From: an uncultured Lachnospiraceae bacterium
Lineage (GTDB): Bacteria; Bacillota; Clostridia; Lachnospirales; Lachnospiraceae
NCBI GenBank assembly: GCA_959022495.1
Contig: CAUEYX010000037.1
Span: 1-29,903, forward strand
Reading direction: 5' to 3'
DNA: 29,903 bases
Shown piece after piece: positions 1 to 7,296 of the stretch. The translations under genes were made by a program, and so were the position numbers. The first letter of the stretch is position 1. Each line of letters begins with the position of its first letter. The notes under the pieces are model-generated. The model was not told where the DNA came from. It ran no database searches and worked only from the letters and a program-made list of their open reading frames with translations.

Positions 1-36
1 GTCAGACCCCTCCCGGGAGGGGTCTGACCCCTTTTC
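1..36 (+). terminator. Perfect 28-bp palindrome followed by a T run, probable terminator or REP-like element
   Basis: Positions 1-14 and 15-28 are exact reverse complements (arm GTCAGACCCCTCCC), with CCCC then TTTT at 29-36. A second inverted repeat, GGGGTC-T-GACCCC, is nested at 19-31. The form fits a rho-independent terminator of a gene lying left of the window. The GGGGTC/GACCCC core also resembles dispersed REP-type palindromes seen in some Firmicutes. The left edge is cut by the window, so the full element is not visible. Confidence 0.6.
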
Positions 37-75
37 CCGCCATTTTCAGAATTTTCCGACAGAAAGGAGCCTCTC

Positions 76-1131
76 ATGAAACTCAGGACAAAACTTCTCA
101 TTGTATTTATTGCGGTTATGATCCTGCCGACAATTTTTACTTCTGTGGCAATGCAAACGTTTGCGCCGGAGCAGGTGAATGAGATCCAGCAGACATATTT
201 GACAGTGGTGTTCCTCACAACAGGACTGTTGATCTACTGGATCTATCGGAGCATATCCATACCATTGGCAAAACTGCAGAAAGCGGCGCGCAATATCCGT
301 GAGGGCAACCTGGACTTTGAGATTCAGCAGGAGTCGGATGATGAGATTGGACAGCTCTGCCAGGATTTTGAAGAGATGCGCCTGCGGCTGAAGGCGAACG
401 CGGAGGAAAAGGTGGCCTTTGACAAGGAGAATAAGGAGCTTATCAGTAACATTTCCCATGACCTGAAGACTCCGATCACTGCCATCAAAGGATATGTAGA
501 GGGGATTATGGACGGGGTTGCGGACACGCCGGAAAAGATGGACAGATATATCAAGACCATTTATAATAAGGCTAATGAGATGGACCTTCTCATTAATGAG
601 CTGACTCTGTATTCCAAGATTGACACAAACAGGATTCCGTACAATTTTACGACGATATCCGCGAAAGATTATTTCGAGGACTGTGCGGAGGACCTGCGCA
701 TGGAGCTGGAAGCAAAGGGAGTTGACTTCTCCTACCGCAACTGGATGGAGGAGGACTGCAAAGTGATTGTGGACCCAGAGCAGCTGCGCAGAGTTATTAA
801 CAACATCGTGTCGAACTCACTGAAATATGTGGATAAACCACAGACAAAGATCACGATGGAGGTAAAGGATGTGGGAGATTTCATCCAGGTTGAGATGGGT
901 GATAACGGGAAAGGGATCGCGGCGAAGGATCTGCCCTATATTTTTGACAGATTCTACCGCACGGACGCATCGCGGAATTCTTCAAAGGGAGGAAGCGGCA
1001 TCGGCCTTTCTATTGTAAAGAAGATCGTGGAGGAGCACGGAGGAAATATCTGGGCATCCAGTGAAGAGGGCACTGGCACGACGATGTATTTAGTAATCAG
1101 AAAATATCAGGAGGTACCGGTTGATGAGTAA
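76..1131 (+). CDS. Membrane sensor histidine kinase (HAMP, HisKA, HATPase)
   Basis: This is a 351-aa sensor kinase that would phosphorylate the regulator encoded next to it. Two membrane segments lie near residues 7-27 and 40-60. Only about a dozen residues separate them, so there is no real extracellular sensor domain and the signal is probably read within or near the membrane. A HAMP linker follows (about 53-105), then the H-box with the phospho-acceptor His128 (SNISHDLKTP), an N-box (INNIVSNSLKYV), and G-boxes (DNGKGI, GGSGIGLSIV). All catalytic motifs are present and the length is normal for the family. The ATG at 76 is preceded by AAAGGAG. The stop codon overlaps the start of the response regulator by 8 bases, so the two are translationally coupled. 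The order kinase-then-regulator is less common than the reverse. The ligand cannot be told from sequence. Confidence 0.9.
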   Translation: MKLRTKLLIVFIAVMILPTIFTSVAMQTFAPEQVNEIQQTYLTVVFLTTGLLIYWIYRSISIPLAKLQKAARNIREGNLDFEIQQESDDEIGQLCQDFEEMRLRLKANAEEKVAFDKENKELISNISHDLKTPITAIKGYVEGIMDGVADTPEKMDRYIKTIYNKANEMDLLINELTLYSKIDTNRIPYNFTTISAKDYFEDCAEDLRMELEAKGVDFSYRNWMEEDCKVIVDPEQLRRVINNIVSNSLKYVDKPQTKITMEVKDVGDFIQVEMGDNGKGIAAKDLPYIFDRFYRTDASRNSSKGGSGIGLSIVKKIVEEHGGNIWASSEEGTGTTMYLVIRKYQEVPVDE

Positions 1132-1816
1132 GCGTATTTTGATCGTGGAAGACGAAGAAAGCATTGCGGATCTGGAGAAGGATTATCTGGAGCTGAGCAA
1201 TTTCGAAGTTGAGGTTGCGAATGACGGAGAAATCGGACTGAAAAAGGGGCTGGATGAGGATTTTGACCTTATTATTCTGGATCTGATGCTCCCGGGAGTG
1301 GATGGATTTGAGATCTGCCGGCAGATCAGGGACAGCAAAAACACCCCGATTATTATGGTGTCGGCCAAGAAGGACGATATTGACAAGATCAGGGGGCTTG
1401 GCCTGGGCGCCGATGATTATATGACGAAACCGTTCAGCCCCAGTGAGCTGGTAGCCAGGGTGAAGGCGCATCTGGCGCGCTATGAACGGCTGATCGGAAG
1501 CAATGTGGAAGAAAACAAAGTGATTGAGATCAGGGGACTGAAGATCGATACTACGGCGCGGCGTGTGTGGGTCGGCGGTGAGGAGCGTTCTTTTACTACG
1601 AAAGAGTTCGACCTGCTGACATTTCTGGCGAGCCATCCGAACCATGTGTATACGAAGGAAGAACTGTTCCGGGAGATCTGGGACATGGAGTCCATCGGGG
1701 ATATTGCCACAGTGACAGTGCACATTAAGAAGATCCGGGAGAAGATCGAGTATGATACATCACATCCCCAGTATATTGAGACCATCTGGGGAGTGGGATA
1801 TCGGTTTAAAGTATAA
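1124..1816 (+). CDS. OmpR/PhoB-family response regulator
   Basis: This 230-aa DNA-binding response regulator is the partner of the kinase just upstream. The receiver domain has the acidic pair EDE at residues 9-11, phospho-acceptor Asp53 (ILDLMLPG) and the conserved Lys in MTKPFSP. The C-terminal half is a winged helix of the OmpR type (RVWVGGEERSFTTKEFDLL, then VTVHIKKIREKIE and IWGVGYRF). A TTG lies one codon earlier, but the ATG at 1124 is placed 9 bases behind GGAGG (1110-1114) and gives the usual N-terminus MSKRILIVEDEE. It overlaps the kinase gene by 8 bases. A clear terminator follows, so the two genes end a transcription unit. Target genes are not identifiable here. Confidence 0.92.
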   Translation: MSKRILIVEDEESIADLEKDYLELSNFEVEVANDGEIGLKKGLDEDFDLIILDLMLPGVDGFEICRQIRDSKNTPIIMVSAKKDDIDKIRGLGLGADDYMTKPFSPSELVARVKAHLARYERLIGSNVEENKVIEIRGLKIDTTARRVWVGGEERSFTTKEFDLLTFLASHPNHVYTKEELFREIWDMESIGDIATVTVHIKKIREKIEYDTSHPQYIETIWGVGYRFKV

Positions 1817-1870
1817 TGGCCGGTTACACAGTTCACTCGAAAGAAGGCTGAAAATAATAGGAATGTGTCA

Positions 1871-1908
1871 AAAAAGAAGATGCTGCGGACAGGGCATCTT
1901 CTTTTTTT
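1871..1908 (+). terminator. Rho-independent terminator after the first two-component system
   Basis: AAAAAGAAGATGC at 1871-1883 pairs perfectly with GCATCTTCTTTTT at 1894-1906, with a 10-base loop. The 3' arm ends in a run of seven T. It lies about 55 bases after the response regulator stop codon. The A-rich 5' arm could let it work weakly in the other direction too. Confidence 0.85.
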
Positions 1909-1962
1909 CTACAGAGATGTAACGATTTCCCTCCGGGTGTGTTCTATAGATAAAAGGACAGA

Positions 1963-2853
1963 GTGCCGCGCGGGATGAAGGAGGTGAGAGCCCTGGACAG
2001 TGAGATTCTGCAAGAATTATATATCAGATATGGGAAGGAAGTGTACCGGTATTTGTTCTCCCTGTGCAGAGACAGCGGACTGGCGGAAGATATCTGCCAG
2101 GAAGCATTCTTAAAGGCGATCCTCTCCCTGGGAAATGAGAATGCCAACGCGCGGGCATGGCTGTATAAGGTGGCAAGGAATCTGATGCTCAATGAAATGA
2201 GGAAGCGCAGACGGGAGCAGGTGGAAGCGGATATGGAGACGGCTGCCCGCGGGCCGGGAGCACAGGCGCATGGCAAAGACCAGGAAAGCGATCCTGCATG
2301 GCTGCTGATCCGCGGGGAGAGAGAGGCGCTGCTGTGGCAGGTTTTAAAGACGCTGGATACGAGAAAGCGGGAAGTACTGGTACTGAATTATGTGGAACGG
2401 TTTTCGCTGAAAGAAACAGCCCGGATTATGGGCCTGTCAGGGATATGGTGCGCGCCCCGTTTATCCGAAGACTTTACAAGCTGCAGCATGAACCTGGGAT
2501 TCTATCTAGACCCGGGCCAGGGATTTTCCATGGAGTGGGACCGGGAAAAATATCCGGATCTGGTACTGTGGGGAGATGATCAGGAAATTAATATGGACGT
2601 TAAACTTGCGATCGTGCGGGAGGAAGCGTCCGCGGCAGAACATTTTGGAGTGATGCTGAACTATATGGCAGATCAGGAACAGTTTCTGGAGATGATGGGG
2701 CAGGTACCGGACAGGTATCGAGAAGCCGCTGAGTATGTAGAAGAGAATGGCTTAACGGTGTATGGATTTGCCTGCCGCGCGGACAAGGAGACACTTCAGA
2801 ACATGCATCAGATGCGGGAAGTATACAGTATTTATACGCAGGAGCTGGATTAA
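1963..2853 (+). pseudogene. ECF-type sigma factor, broken in region 4 and joined to an unrelated C-terminus
   Basis: The first 170 or so residues are a sigma-70 family factor. Region 2 is seen around VYRYLFSLCRDSGLAEDICQEAFLKAI and WLYKVARNLMLNEMRKRRR. Region 4 begins at TLDTRKREVLVLNYVERFSLKETARIMGLS. Straight after GLS (about 2440) the reading frame loses the recognition helix. The missing part reads on in another frame as RDMVRAPFIRRLYKLQHE (about 2446-2499). From about 2488 the original frame gives about 121 acidic residues that I do not recognise. They could be the tail of a neighbouring anti-sigma gene. An ideal AAGGAGGT (1978-1985) sits 7 bases before CTG 1993, which matches the natural N-terminus (DSEILQELY). 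No ATG is found there, so the start may also have mutated. GTG 1963 and ATG 1975 lack ribosome sites. A promoter-binding protein without this helix is probably inactive. Confidence 0.6.
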
Positions 2854-2873
2854 AGCTCCTGCTGCGTTTTATT
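2838..2873 (+). terminator. Probable terminator after the sigma factor remnant
   Basis: GCAGGAGCT (2838-2846) pairs with AGCTCCTGC (2854-2862) around a 7-base loop. TGCG, then a T-rich tract TTTTATTT, follows. The hairpin overlaps the stop codon region of the frame ending at 2853. Confidence 0.55.
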
Positions 2874-2924
2874 TCCTATGAATCTCAGGTATGTTTTTTA
2901 GCTCTTTCTTTATGTGCCCCTGCC

Positions 2925-2953
2925 TTGTCAATTAGTAGAGAGCGTGATATATT
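2925..2953 (+). promoter_or_regulatory. Sigma-A promoter for ktrBA
   Basis: TTGTCA at 2925-2930 and TATATT at 2948-2953 are separated by 17 bases. A TG pair at 2945-2946 makes an extended -10. It lies about 75 bases before the KtrB start. Confidence 0.65.
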
Positions 2954-3031
2954 AGATGGGAAATAACTTCCGAATCAGCGGGCAGTGTCCGCGCTTTGGC
3001 GGGAGAGTATAAATGGGAGATTAAATTTCAT

Positions 3032-4420
3032 ATGGATGAACAGAAAAAAAGTGCAAGGCGTGTGCGTCTGAATACGATGCAGCTCATTGCACTTGGCTTT
3101 TTTGGAGTGATTTTTCTGGGCGGGGTGCTGCTGTGGATGCCGTTCAGCAACCAGCAGCCGATTGAATTTATAGACGCGCTGTTTACTTCCGTGAGCGGCG
3201 TGTGCGTGACCGGACTTGTAACCATTGTTCCGGCAGAACAGTTCACTGTGGCGGGGAAAATCATTCTTCTTGCGCTGATTCAGATCGGCGGACTGGGGAT
3301 CATCGCATGTATCTCGGCGTTTTACCTGATGCTGGGAAAGCGGATTTCAATGAAGCGGCGGATTACAATTCAGCAGGCCTACGGCCTGGATACGCTTTCG
3401 GGAATGGTAAAATTTGTGATCCGCATTTTGAAAGGGACATTTTTGGTGGAAGGAATTGGCGCGGTACTATTTGCCTTTCAATTCATACCTGAGTATGGTG
3501 TATTCACCGGCATCGGATATTCCATATTTCATTCTGTGTCCGCATTCTGCAACGCGGGAATCGATATTATCGGGAGCACCAGCTTCCAGCAGTATGCATT
3601 GTCGCCCTTGATCAATTTTACGACCATGTTTCTGATTGTGATGGGCGGTCTGGGATTTCCGGTATGGCATGACATAGCCACGAATATAAGGAAAATCGGA
3701 AAGGAGCGCAGGCGGCCGTTGAAATGGCTGTTTACCCGTCTGACCCTGCAGAGCCGGATTGTGCTGGTGATGACTGCCGGGCTGATCCTTTTCGGGACGC
3801 TGTGCTATTTCATCATTGAGTTTGAGAATCCGGCCACCATGAAAGATATGAATCTTTTTGAGAAACTGATGGCGTCTATGTTCCAGTCCGTGACTACAAG
3901 AACAGCGGGATACGCCACAGTGTCACAGGCAGGGCTGCAGGAGAGTTCCAAGCTGATCGGGTGCATCCTGATGTTCATCGGAGGTTCCCCGGCAGGTACA
4001 GCCGGCGGTATTAAAACGACCACCACGGCAATGCTGGTCCTCACGGTTCTCTGCGTGGTGAGAAACCGGAAAGATACGGAGTGTTTTGACCGAAAGATTG
4101 ATTCAGATTCTGTGAAATCAGGTGTCACCATATCCCTGATAACATTTCTGATACTATTTGCGGGGATTATGGCGCTGACTGTCTTTGAGCCGGGCGTGGA
4201 TGTACTGGACCTGATGTATGAGGCCGCGTCGGCAATCGGTACGGTGGGGCTGTCGGCCGACCTGACACCAGGCCTTGCGAGGGGAAGCCATGTTGTATTG
4301 ATGGTGATGATGTACATAGGACGTATCGGTCCGCTGACCATGGCGCTTGTATTTGCCGGAAGGGCCGATAAAAGTACACAGTTCAGAGAACTGCCGGAAG
4401 AGAAGGTAATGCTTGGATAA
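3032..4420 (+). CDS. ktrB: KtrB/TrkH-family potassium channel subunit
   Basis: This 462-aa integral membrane protein is the K+ (or Na+-coupled K+) translocating subunit of a Ktr/Trk system. The four pore-loop repeats of the superfamily can be read in order: SVSGVCVTGL near the N-terminus, HSVSAFCNAGID, QSVTTRTAGYAT, and SAIGTVGLSADLTPG. Each carries the filter glycine. Hydrophobic helices lie between them and the length is normal for KtrB. The frame is open from TTG 2996, but ATG 3032 gives the expected short cytoplasmic N-terminus (MDEQKKSARR). GGGAGA lies about 12 bases upstream, which is a slightly long spacing. The regulatory subunit gene follows 43 bases after the stop. Its own promoter lies upstream. 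Confidence 0.9.
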   Translation: MDEQKKSARRVRLNTMQLIALGFFGVIFLGGVLLWMPFSNQQPIEFIDALFTSVSGVCVTGLVTIVPAEQFTVAGKIILLALIQIGGLGIIACISAFYLMLGKRISMKRRITIQQAYGLDTLSGMVKFVIRILKGTFLVEGIGAVLFAFQFIPEYGVFTGIGYSIFHSVSAFCNAGIDIIGSTSFQQYALSPLINFTTMFLIVMGGLGFPVWHDIATNIRKIGKERRRPLKWLFTRLTLQSRIVLVMTAGLILFGTLCYFIIEFENPATMKDMNLFEKLMASMFQSVTTRTAGYATVSQAGLQESSKLIGCILMFIGGSPAGTAGGIKTTTTAMLVLTVLCVVRNRKDTECFDRKIDSDSVKSGVTISLITFLILFAGIMALTVFEPGVDVLDLMYEAASAIGTVGLSADLTPGLARGSHVVLMVMMYIGRIGPLTMALVFAGRADKSTQFRELPEEKVMLG

Positions 4421-4463
4421 ATAGGTGTCTGTAATGGACAATAAAACGCGGGAGGTATGGAGA

Positions 4464-5123
4464 ATGGAAAAGCAGTATGCTGTGCTGGGATTGGGAAGCT
4501 TTGGGGAGAGTGTTGCTCTCACGCTGGAGAGTATGGGATGTGATGTGCTGGTGATGGACGACTCCTATGAGAAAATCCAGGAGATTTCAGATAAAGTCTC
4601 ATACGCGATGAAGGCGGATATTGCCGATCCGGACGCGCTTCAGGCATTGGGAGGGAAGAACTTGGACGGGGCTGTTGTCGCGGTCTCGGAGAACCTGGAA
4701 GCAGGAATTATGGCCACAATGCTCTGCAAGGAGATGGGCATTCCGCTCGTTGTGGCAAAAGCGAAGAATAAACTGCAGGGGGCGATTCTTCAGCGGGTCG
4801 GGGCGGACCGCATCGTCTATCCTGAGATCGAGATGGGAAGCCGTGTCGCGAAAAGCCTGGTATCCAGGGAGTTTATGGAATGGATTGAGCTTTCGAACGA
4901 CTACAGCATGGTAGAAATTGAGGTCCCTGATAAATGGATCGGAAGAACCTTGGCGGATCTGAATGTACGTGAGAGGCTTGGGATCAATGTGGTGGGAATG
5001 ATTATCAACGGAAAGATTGATGTGACCCTGGACCCGCAGAAACCTCTGCCGGAAAGAGGAATTTTGATCGTCATCGGTTCCAATGAGGTTTTGGAGAAAT
5101 TTGACTCTAAGAAGAAATTATAG
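4464..5123 (+). CDS. ktrA: KtrA/TrkA-family potassium uptake regulatory subunit (RCK)
   Basis: This 219-aa cytoplasmic protein forms the nucleotide-gated ring that controls the KtrB channel. The N-terminal half is a Rossmann-type RCK domain with the nucleotide-binding loop GLGSFGESVA (about residues 7-16) and acidic DDSYEKI after strand 2. The C-terminal third is a TrkA_C domain (VPDKWIGRTLADLNVRERLGINVV and ERGILIVIGS). The frame is open from GTG 4425, but the ATG at 4464 sits 8 bases behind CGGGAGGT (4448-4455) and gives the standard N-terminus MEKQYAVLGLG. It directly follows ktrB, so the channel and its gate should be made together. No clear terminator is seen after it. Confidence 0.9.
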   Translation: MEKQYAVLGLGSFGESVALTLESMGCDVLVMDDSYEKIQEISDKVSYAMKADIADPDALQALGGKNLDGAVVAVSENLEAGIMATMLCKEMGIPLVVAKAKNKLQGAILQRVGADRIVYPEIEMGSRVAKSLVSREFMEWIELSNDYSMVEIEVPDKWIGRTLADLNVRERLGINVVGMIINGKIDVTLDPQKPLPERGILIVIGSNEVLEKFDSKKKL

Positions 5124-5166
5124 AAATATGGCATGACAAAAAAACAGAGCGCGATCTAATTTCTTG

Positions 5167-5194
5167 TTGACAAACAAAAATTCTGCGCTATAAT
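5167..5194 (+). promoter_or_regulatory. Consensus sigma-A promoter for the cstA leader
   Basis: TTGACA (5167-5172) and TATAAT (5189-5194) both match consensus perfectly, with a 16-base spacer. Transcription should start near 5201. That leaves an untranslated leader of about 280 bases before the CstA start. Confidence 0.85.
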
Positions 5195-5200
5195 AAAACC

Positions 5201-5322
5201 GAATTGTAAAAAGTCAATGCTGAGAACAGGACAGAGGGATCGGAAACAACGGTAATAGAAGTGGTATCACGGAGGAAAATATTTCGTCTTCTGACAGAGT
5301 GATCTGTCAGAGGGCGTTTTTT
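5201..5322 (+). promoter_or_regulatory. T-box-type antiterminator/terminator, with most of Stem I absent
   Basis: The T-box core reads AGAAG-TGGTATC-ACG (5257-5271), close to the consensus AGGG-TGGNACC-GCG with its 7-base bulge. The antiterminator can form by pairing 5257-5261 with CTTCT (5288-5292) and ACG (5269-5271) with CGT (5285-5287). The competing terminator is a 14-bp stem with two G-U pairs, 5285-5298 with 5303-5316, loop GTGA, then six T (5317-5322). The TGG would pair with tRNA CCA, and the T after it predicts a discriminator base A. T-box leaders normally carry a Stem I of about 100 bases with the codon-reading loop. Only about 55 bases lie between the promoter and the T-box core here. 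The first part (GTCAATGCTGAGAACAG) looks like the start of Stem I. The specifier cannot be found, so the amino acid is unknown. Confidence 0.75.
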
Positions 5323-5479
5323 GTTGGCGCGCCTGGCGGCATTGAGGCAGCCCTTAGGGATTCTGATACAAATTCTGATACGATCCGTGGGGAATTCCCG
5401 GCAAAGCGGCTTTTTACATTCCGGGAGGCCTGCGCCCCGAGACAGGTTCACATTTTCATGAAAAGGAGAGTAGAGTATT
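5323..5479 (+). other. Remainder of the cstA leader, downstream of the attenuator
   Basis: There is no convincing gene here. A 10-base direct repeat ATTCTGATAC occurs at 5360-5369 and 5372-5381. The palindrome GGGAATTCCC is at 5390-5399. An AAAGGAG ribosome site sits just before the cstA start. A reading frame from 5299 runs through but lacks a ribosome site and coding character. Confidence 0.5.
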
Positions 5480-7168
5480 ATGAACACACTGGTAATTGTA
5501 TTGATCGCCGCTGTCTGCCTTATTACAGCATATGTGCTGTACGGACGGTGGCTGGCAAAGAAATGGGGGATTGACCCTAAGGCGAAGACACCGGCTGTCC
5601 TTCACAATGACGGGCAGGATTATGTTCCCACAGACGGCTGGACTGTATTTGCCCATCAGTTTTCGTCCATCGCGGGGGCAGGGCCTGTAACCGGGGCGAT
5701 CCAGGCGGCGGCGTTTGGATGGCTTCCGGTCCTGTTATGGATTATCCTGGGCGGCATCTTTTTCGGCGCTGTGACAGACTTTGGGGCACTGTACGCGAGT
5801 GTGAAGAATGACGGGAAATCCATGGGACTCTTGATCGAAAAATATATCGGAAAGGCAGGGCGGAAGCTGTTCCTGGGATTCTGCTGGCTGTTCTGCCTGA
5901 TCGTGATCGCAGCTTTCGCTGATATGGTTGCGGATACATTCAACGCCTATGTGATAACAGACGGTGCGCGGACATTGGCTGAGACAGCAGAAGTAAACGG
6001 GGCGGCGGGAAGTATCTCCCTCTTCTTTATTCTGTTCGCGGCAGTGTTTGGCGTTGTACAGCATAAGGTGAAATTTACCGGCTGGAAGGAAGTCGTGTTC
6101 GGACTTGTGTGCACGGTGCTGGCATTTATATTCGGTATGAATTTCCCGGTGATCCTGGGCAAAGATATGTGGGTGTATATCGCGTTTCTTTATATTTTCC
6201 TGGCGGCAGTGCTGCCCATGTGGTTCGTGATGCAGCCCAGAGATTATATGTCTACCTTTATGTTTGTGGGTATGATTGCCGGGGCAGTGCTGGGGCTGAT
6301 CTTCGCGCATCCGTCCATGAACCTTCCGGCATTTACGGGATTTCAGAATGAGAGCCTGGGGACCCTTTTCCCGATTTTGTTCGTGACGGTTGCCTGCGGG
6401 GCGGTGTCCGGATTCCACAGCCTGGTGTCATCAGGGACTTCCTCGAAGACCGTGTCAAATGAAAAAGACATGCTGAAAGTCGGATACGGGGCAATGGTTC
6501 TGGAAAGCCTTCTGGCGGTGATCGCGCTGTGTGTTGCCGGGGCGGCTGCCGGAGCGGACGGCACCGCGGCTGTGGGAACTCCATTCCAGGTATTCTCCTC
6601 CGGTGTGGCGGGATTCTTGGAGATGTTTGGAATCCCGGTCTATGTGGCGCAGAGCTTTATGACGATGTGCGTGTCGGCGCTGGCGTTTACAACGCTGGAT
6701 TCGGTGGCGCGCATCGGGCGAATGTCCTTTCAGGAGCTCTTCAGCGTGGATGACATGGAACATGCGGAAGGCTGGAGAAAAGTGCTCTGCAATAAATATT
6801 TCGCGACACTGATTACTCTGGTGTTCGGGTACATTCTGACACAGGTCGGGTACTCAAATATCTGGCCGCTGTTTGGAAGCGCGAACCAGCTGCTGAGCGC
6901 CCTGGTCCTGATCACCCTGTGTGTCTTCCTAAAAGTGACGGGCAGAGAGATGAAAACCCTGGTTCCGCCGTTCGTGATCATGCTGATCGTGACATTCACG
7001 GCGCTGGTACAGAGATTCCTTGCTCTTGTCAAAGCATTTTCAGCGGGAACCGGGGTGTTTATGGCAGAGGGCCTGCAGCTGATCGTCGCGGTGCTTTTGA
7101 TGGTGCTGGGGGTCACGATCGTGATTACTTCCGGAAAAGAGCTTGTGAGAAAGAAAGCAGCGCGCTGA
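5480..7168 (+). CDS. cstA: CstA-family carbon starvation / pyruvate or peptide transporter
   Basis: This 562-aa polytopic membrane protein belongs to the CstA family, whose members import pyruvate or peptides during nutrient limitation. The family signature is plain: DGWTVFAHQFSSIAGAGPV near residues 54-72, then GWLPVLLWIILGGIFFGAVTDFGAL. A conserved GFHSLVSSGTSSKT block follows, then FTTLDSVARIGR later on. About 14 or more hydrophobic helices fill the rest, and the C-terminus is basic (KELVRKKAAR). The length is typical of the shorter Firmicutes CstA form. ATG 5480 is preceded by AAAAGGAG and is the only plausible start. The gene stands alone behind a strong promoter and a T-box-like attenuator, which suggests expression tied to amino acid supply. 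The true substrate cannot be told from sequence. Confidence 0.9.
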   Translation: MNTLVIVLIAAVCLITAYVLYGRWLAKKWGIDPKAKTPAVLHNDGQDYVPTDGWTVFAHQFSSIAGAGPVTGAIQAAAFGWLPVLLWIILGGIFFGAVTDFGALYASVKNDGKSMGLLIEKYIGKAGRKLFLGFCWLFCLIVIAAFADMVADTFNAYVITDGARTLAETAEVNGAAGSISLFFILFAAVFGVVQHKVKFTGWKEVVFGLVCTVLAFIFGMNFPVILGKDMWVYIAFLYIFLAAVLPMWFVMQPRDYMSTFMFVGMIAGAVLGLIFAHPSMNLPAFTGFQNESLGTLFPILFVTVACGAVSGFHSLVSSGTSSKTVSNEKDMLKVGYGAMVLESLLAVIALCVAGAAAGADGTAAVGTPFQVFSSGVAGFLEMFGIPVYVAQSFMTMCVSALAFTTLDSVARIGRMSFQELFSVDDMEHAEGWRKVLCNKYFATLITLVFGYILTQVGYSNIWPLFGSANQLLSALVLITLCVFLKVTGREMKTLVPPFVIMLIVTFTALVQRFLALVKAFSAGTGVFMAEGLQLIVAVLLMVLGVTIVITSGKELVRKKAAR

Positions 7169-7178
7169 GCCGGGGCGG

Positions 7179-7193
7179 TCACAGTTCTGTGAT
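7179..7193 (+). promoter_or_regulatory. 15-bp inverted repeat, copy 1 (candidate operator)
   Basis: TCACAG-TT-CTGTGA, followed by T, lies 17 bases upstream of the -35 region of the response regulator gene. An identical 15-bp copy lies at 8913-8927 ahead of the ABC transporter genes. A T run follows copy 1, so a second role as a weak terminator for cstA is possible. Confidence 0.6.
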
Positions 7194-7209
7194 ATTTTTT
7201 CCCGTGTAT

Positions 7210-7237
7210 TTGTCCGCTGCCTGTTGTGTGCTATAAT
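7210..7237 (+). promoter_or_regulatory. Extended -10 promoter for the second two-component system
   Basis: TATAAT at 7232-7237 is preceded by TGC, making an extended -10. TTGTCC at 7210-7215 serves as -35 with a 16-base spacer. The predicted start is near 7244, about 50 bases before the response regulator ATG. Confidence 0.65.
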
Positions 7238-7296
7238 GCATTCATCCGGGAACATGAGACGCCGGGACGCAGAAAAAGAAGTAAAGGGAAGAGAAT

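Noticed and set aside
2298..2579. Plus-strand frame of 93 codons inside the sigma factor gene
   Set aside because: Not a separate gene. Its middle part matches the lost recognition helix of the sigma factor, and the rest is low-complexity Gly/Pro shadow sequence.
5299..5574. Plus-strand frame of 91 codons across the cstA leader
   Set aside because: It has no ribosome site, begins inside the terminator stem and overlaps the start of cstA. It is a chance frame.
5735..6418. Minus-strand frame of 227 codons opposite cstA
   Set aside because: It is His/Gln/Cys-rich with no membrane or domain signal. It is a shadow of the transporter gene.
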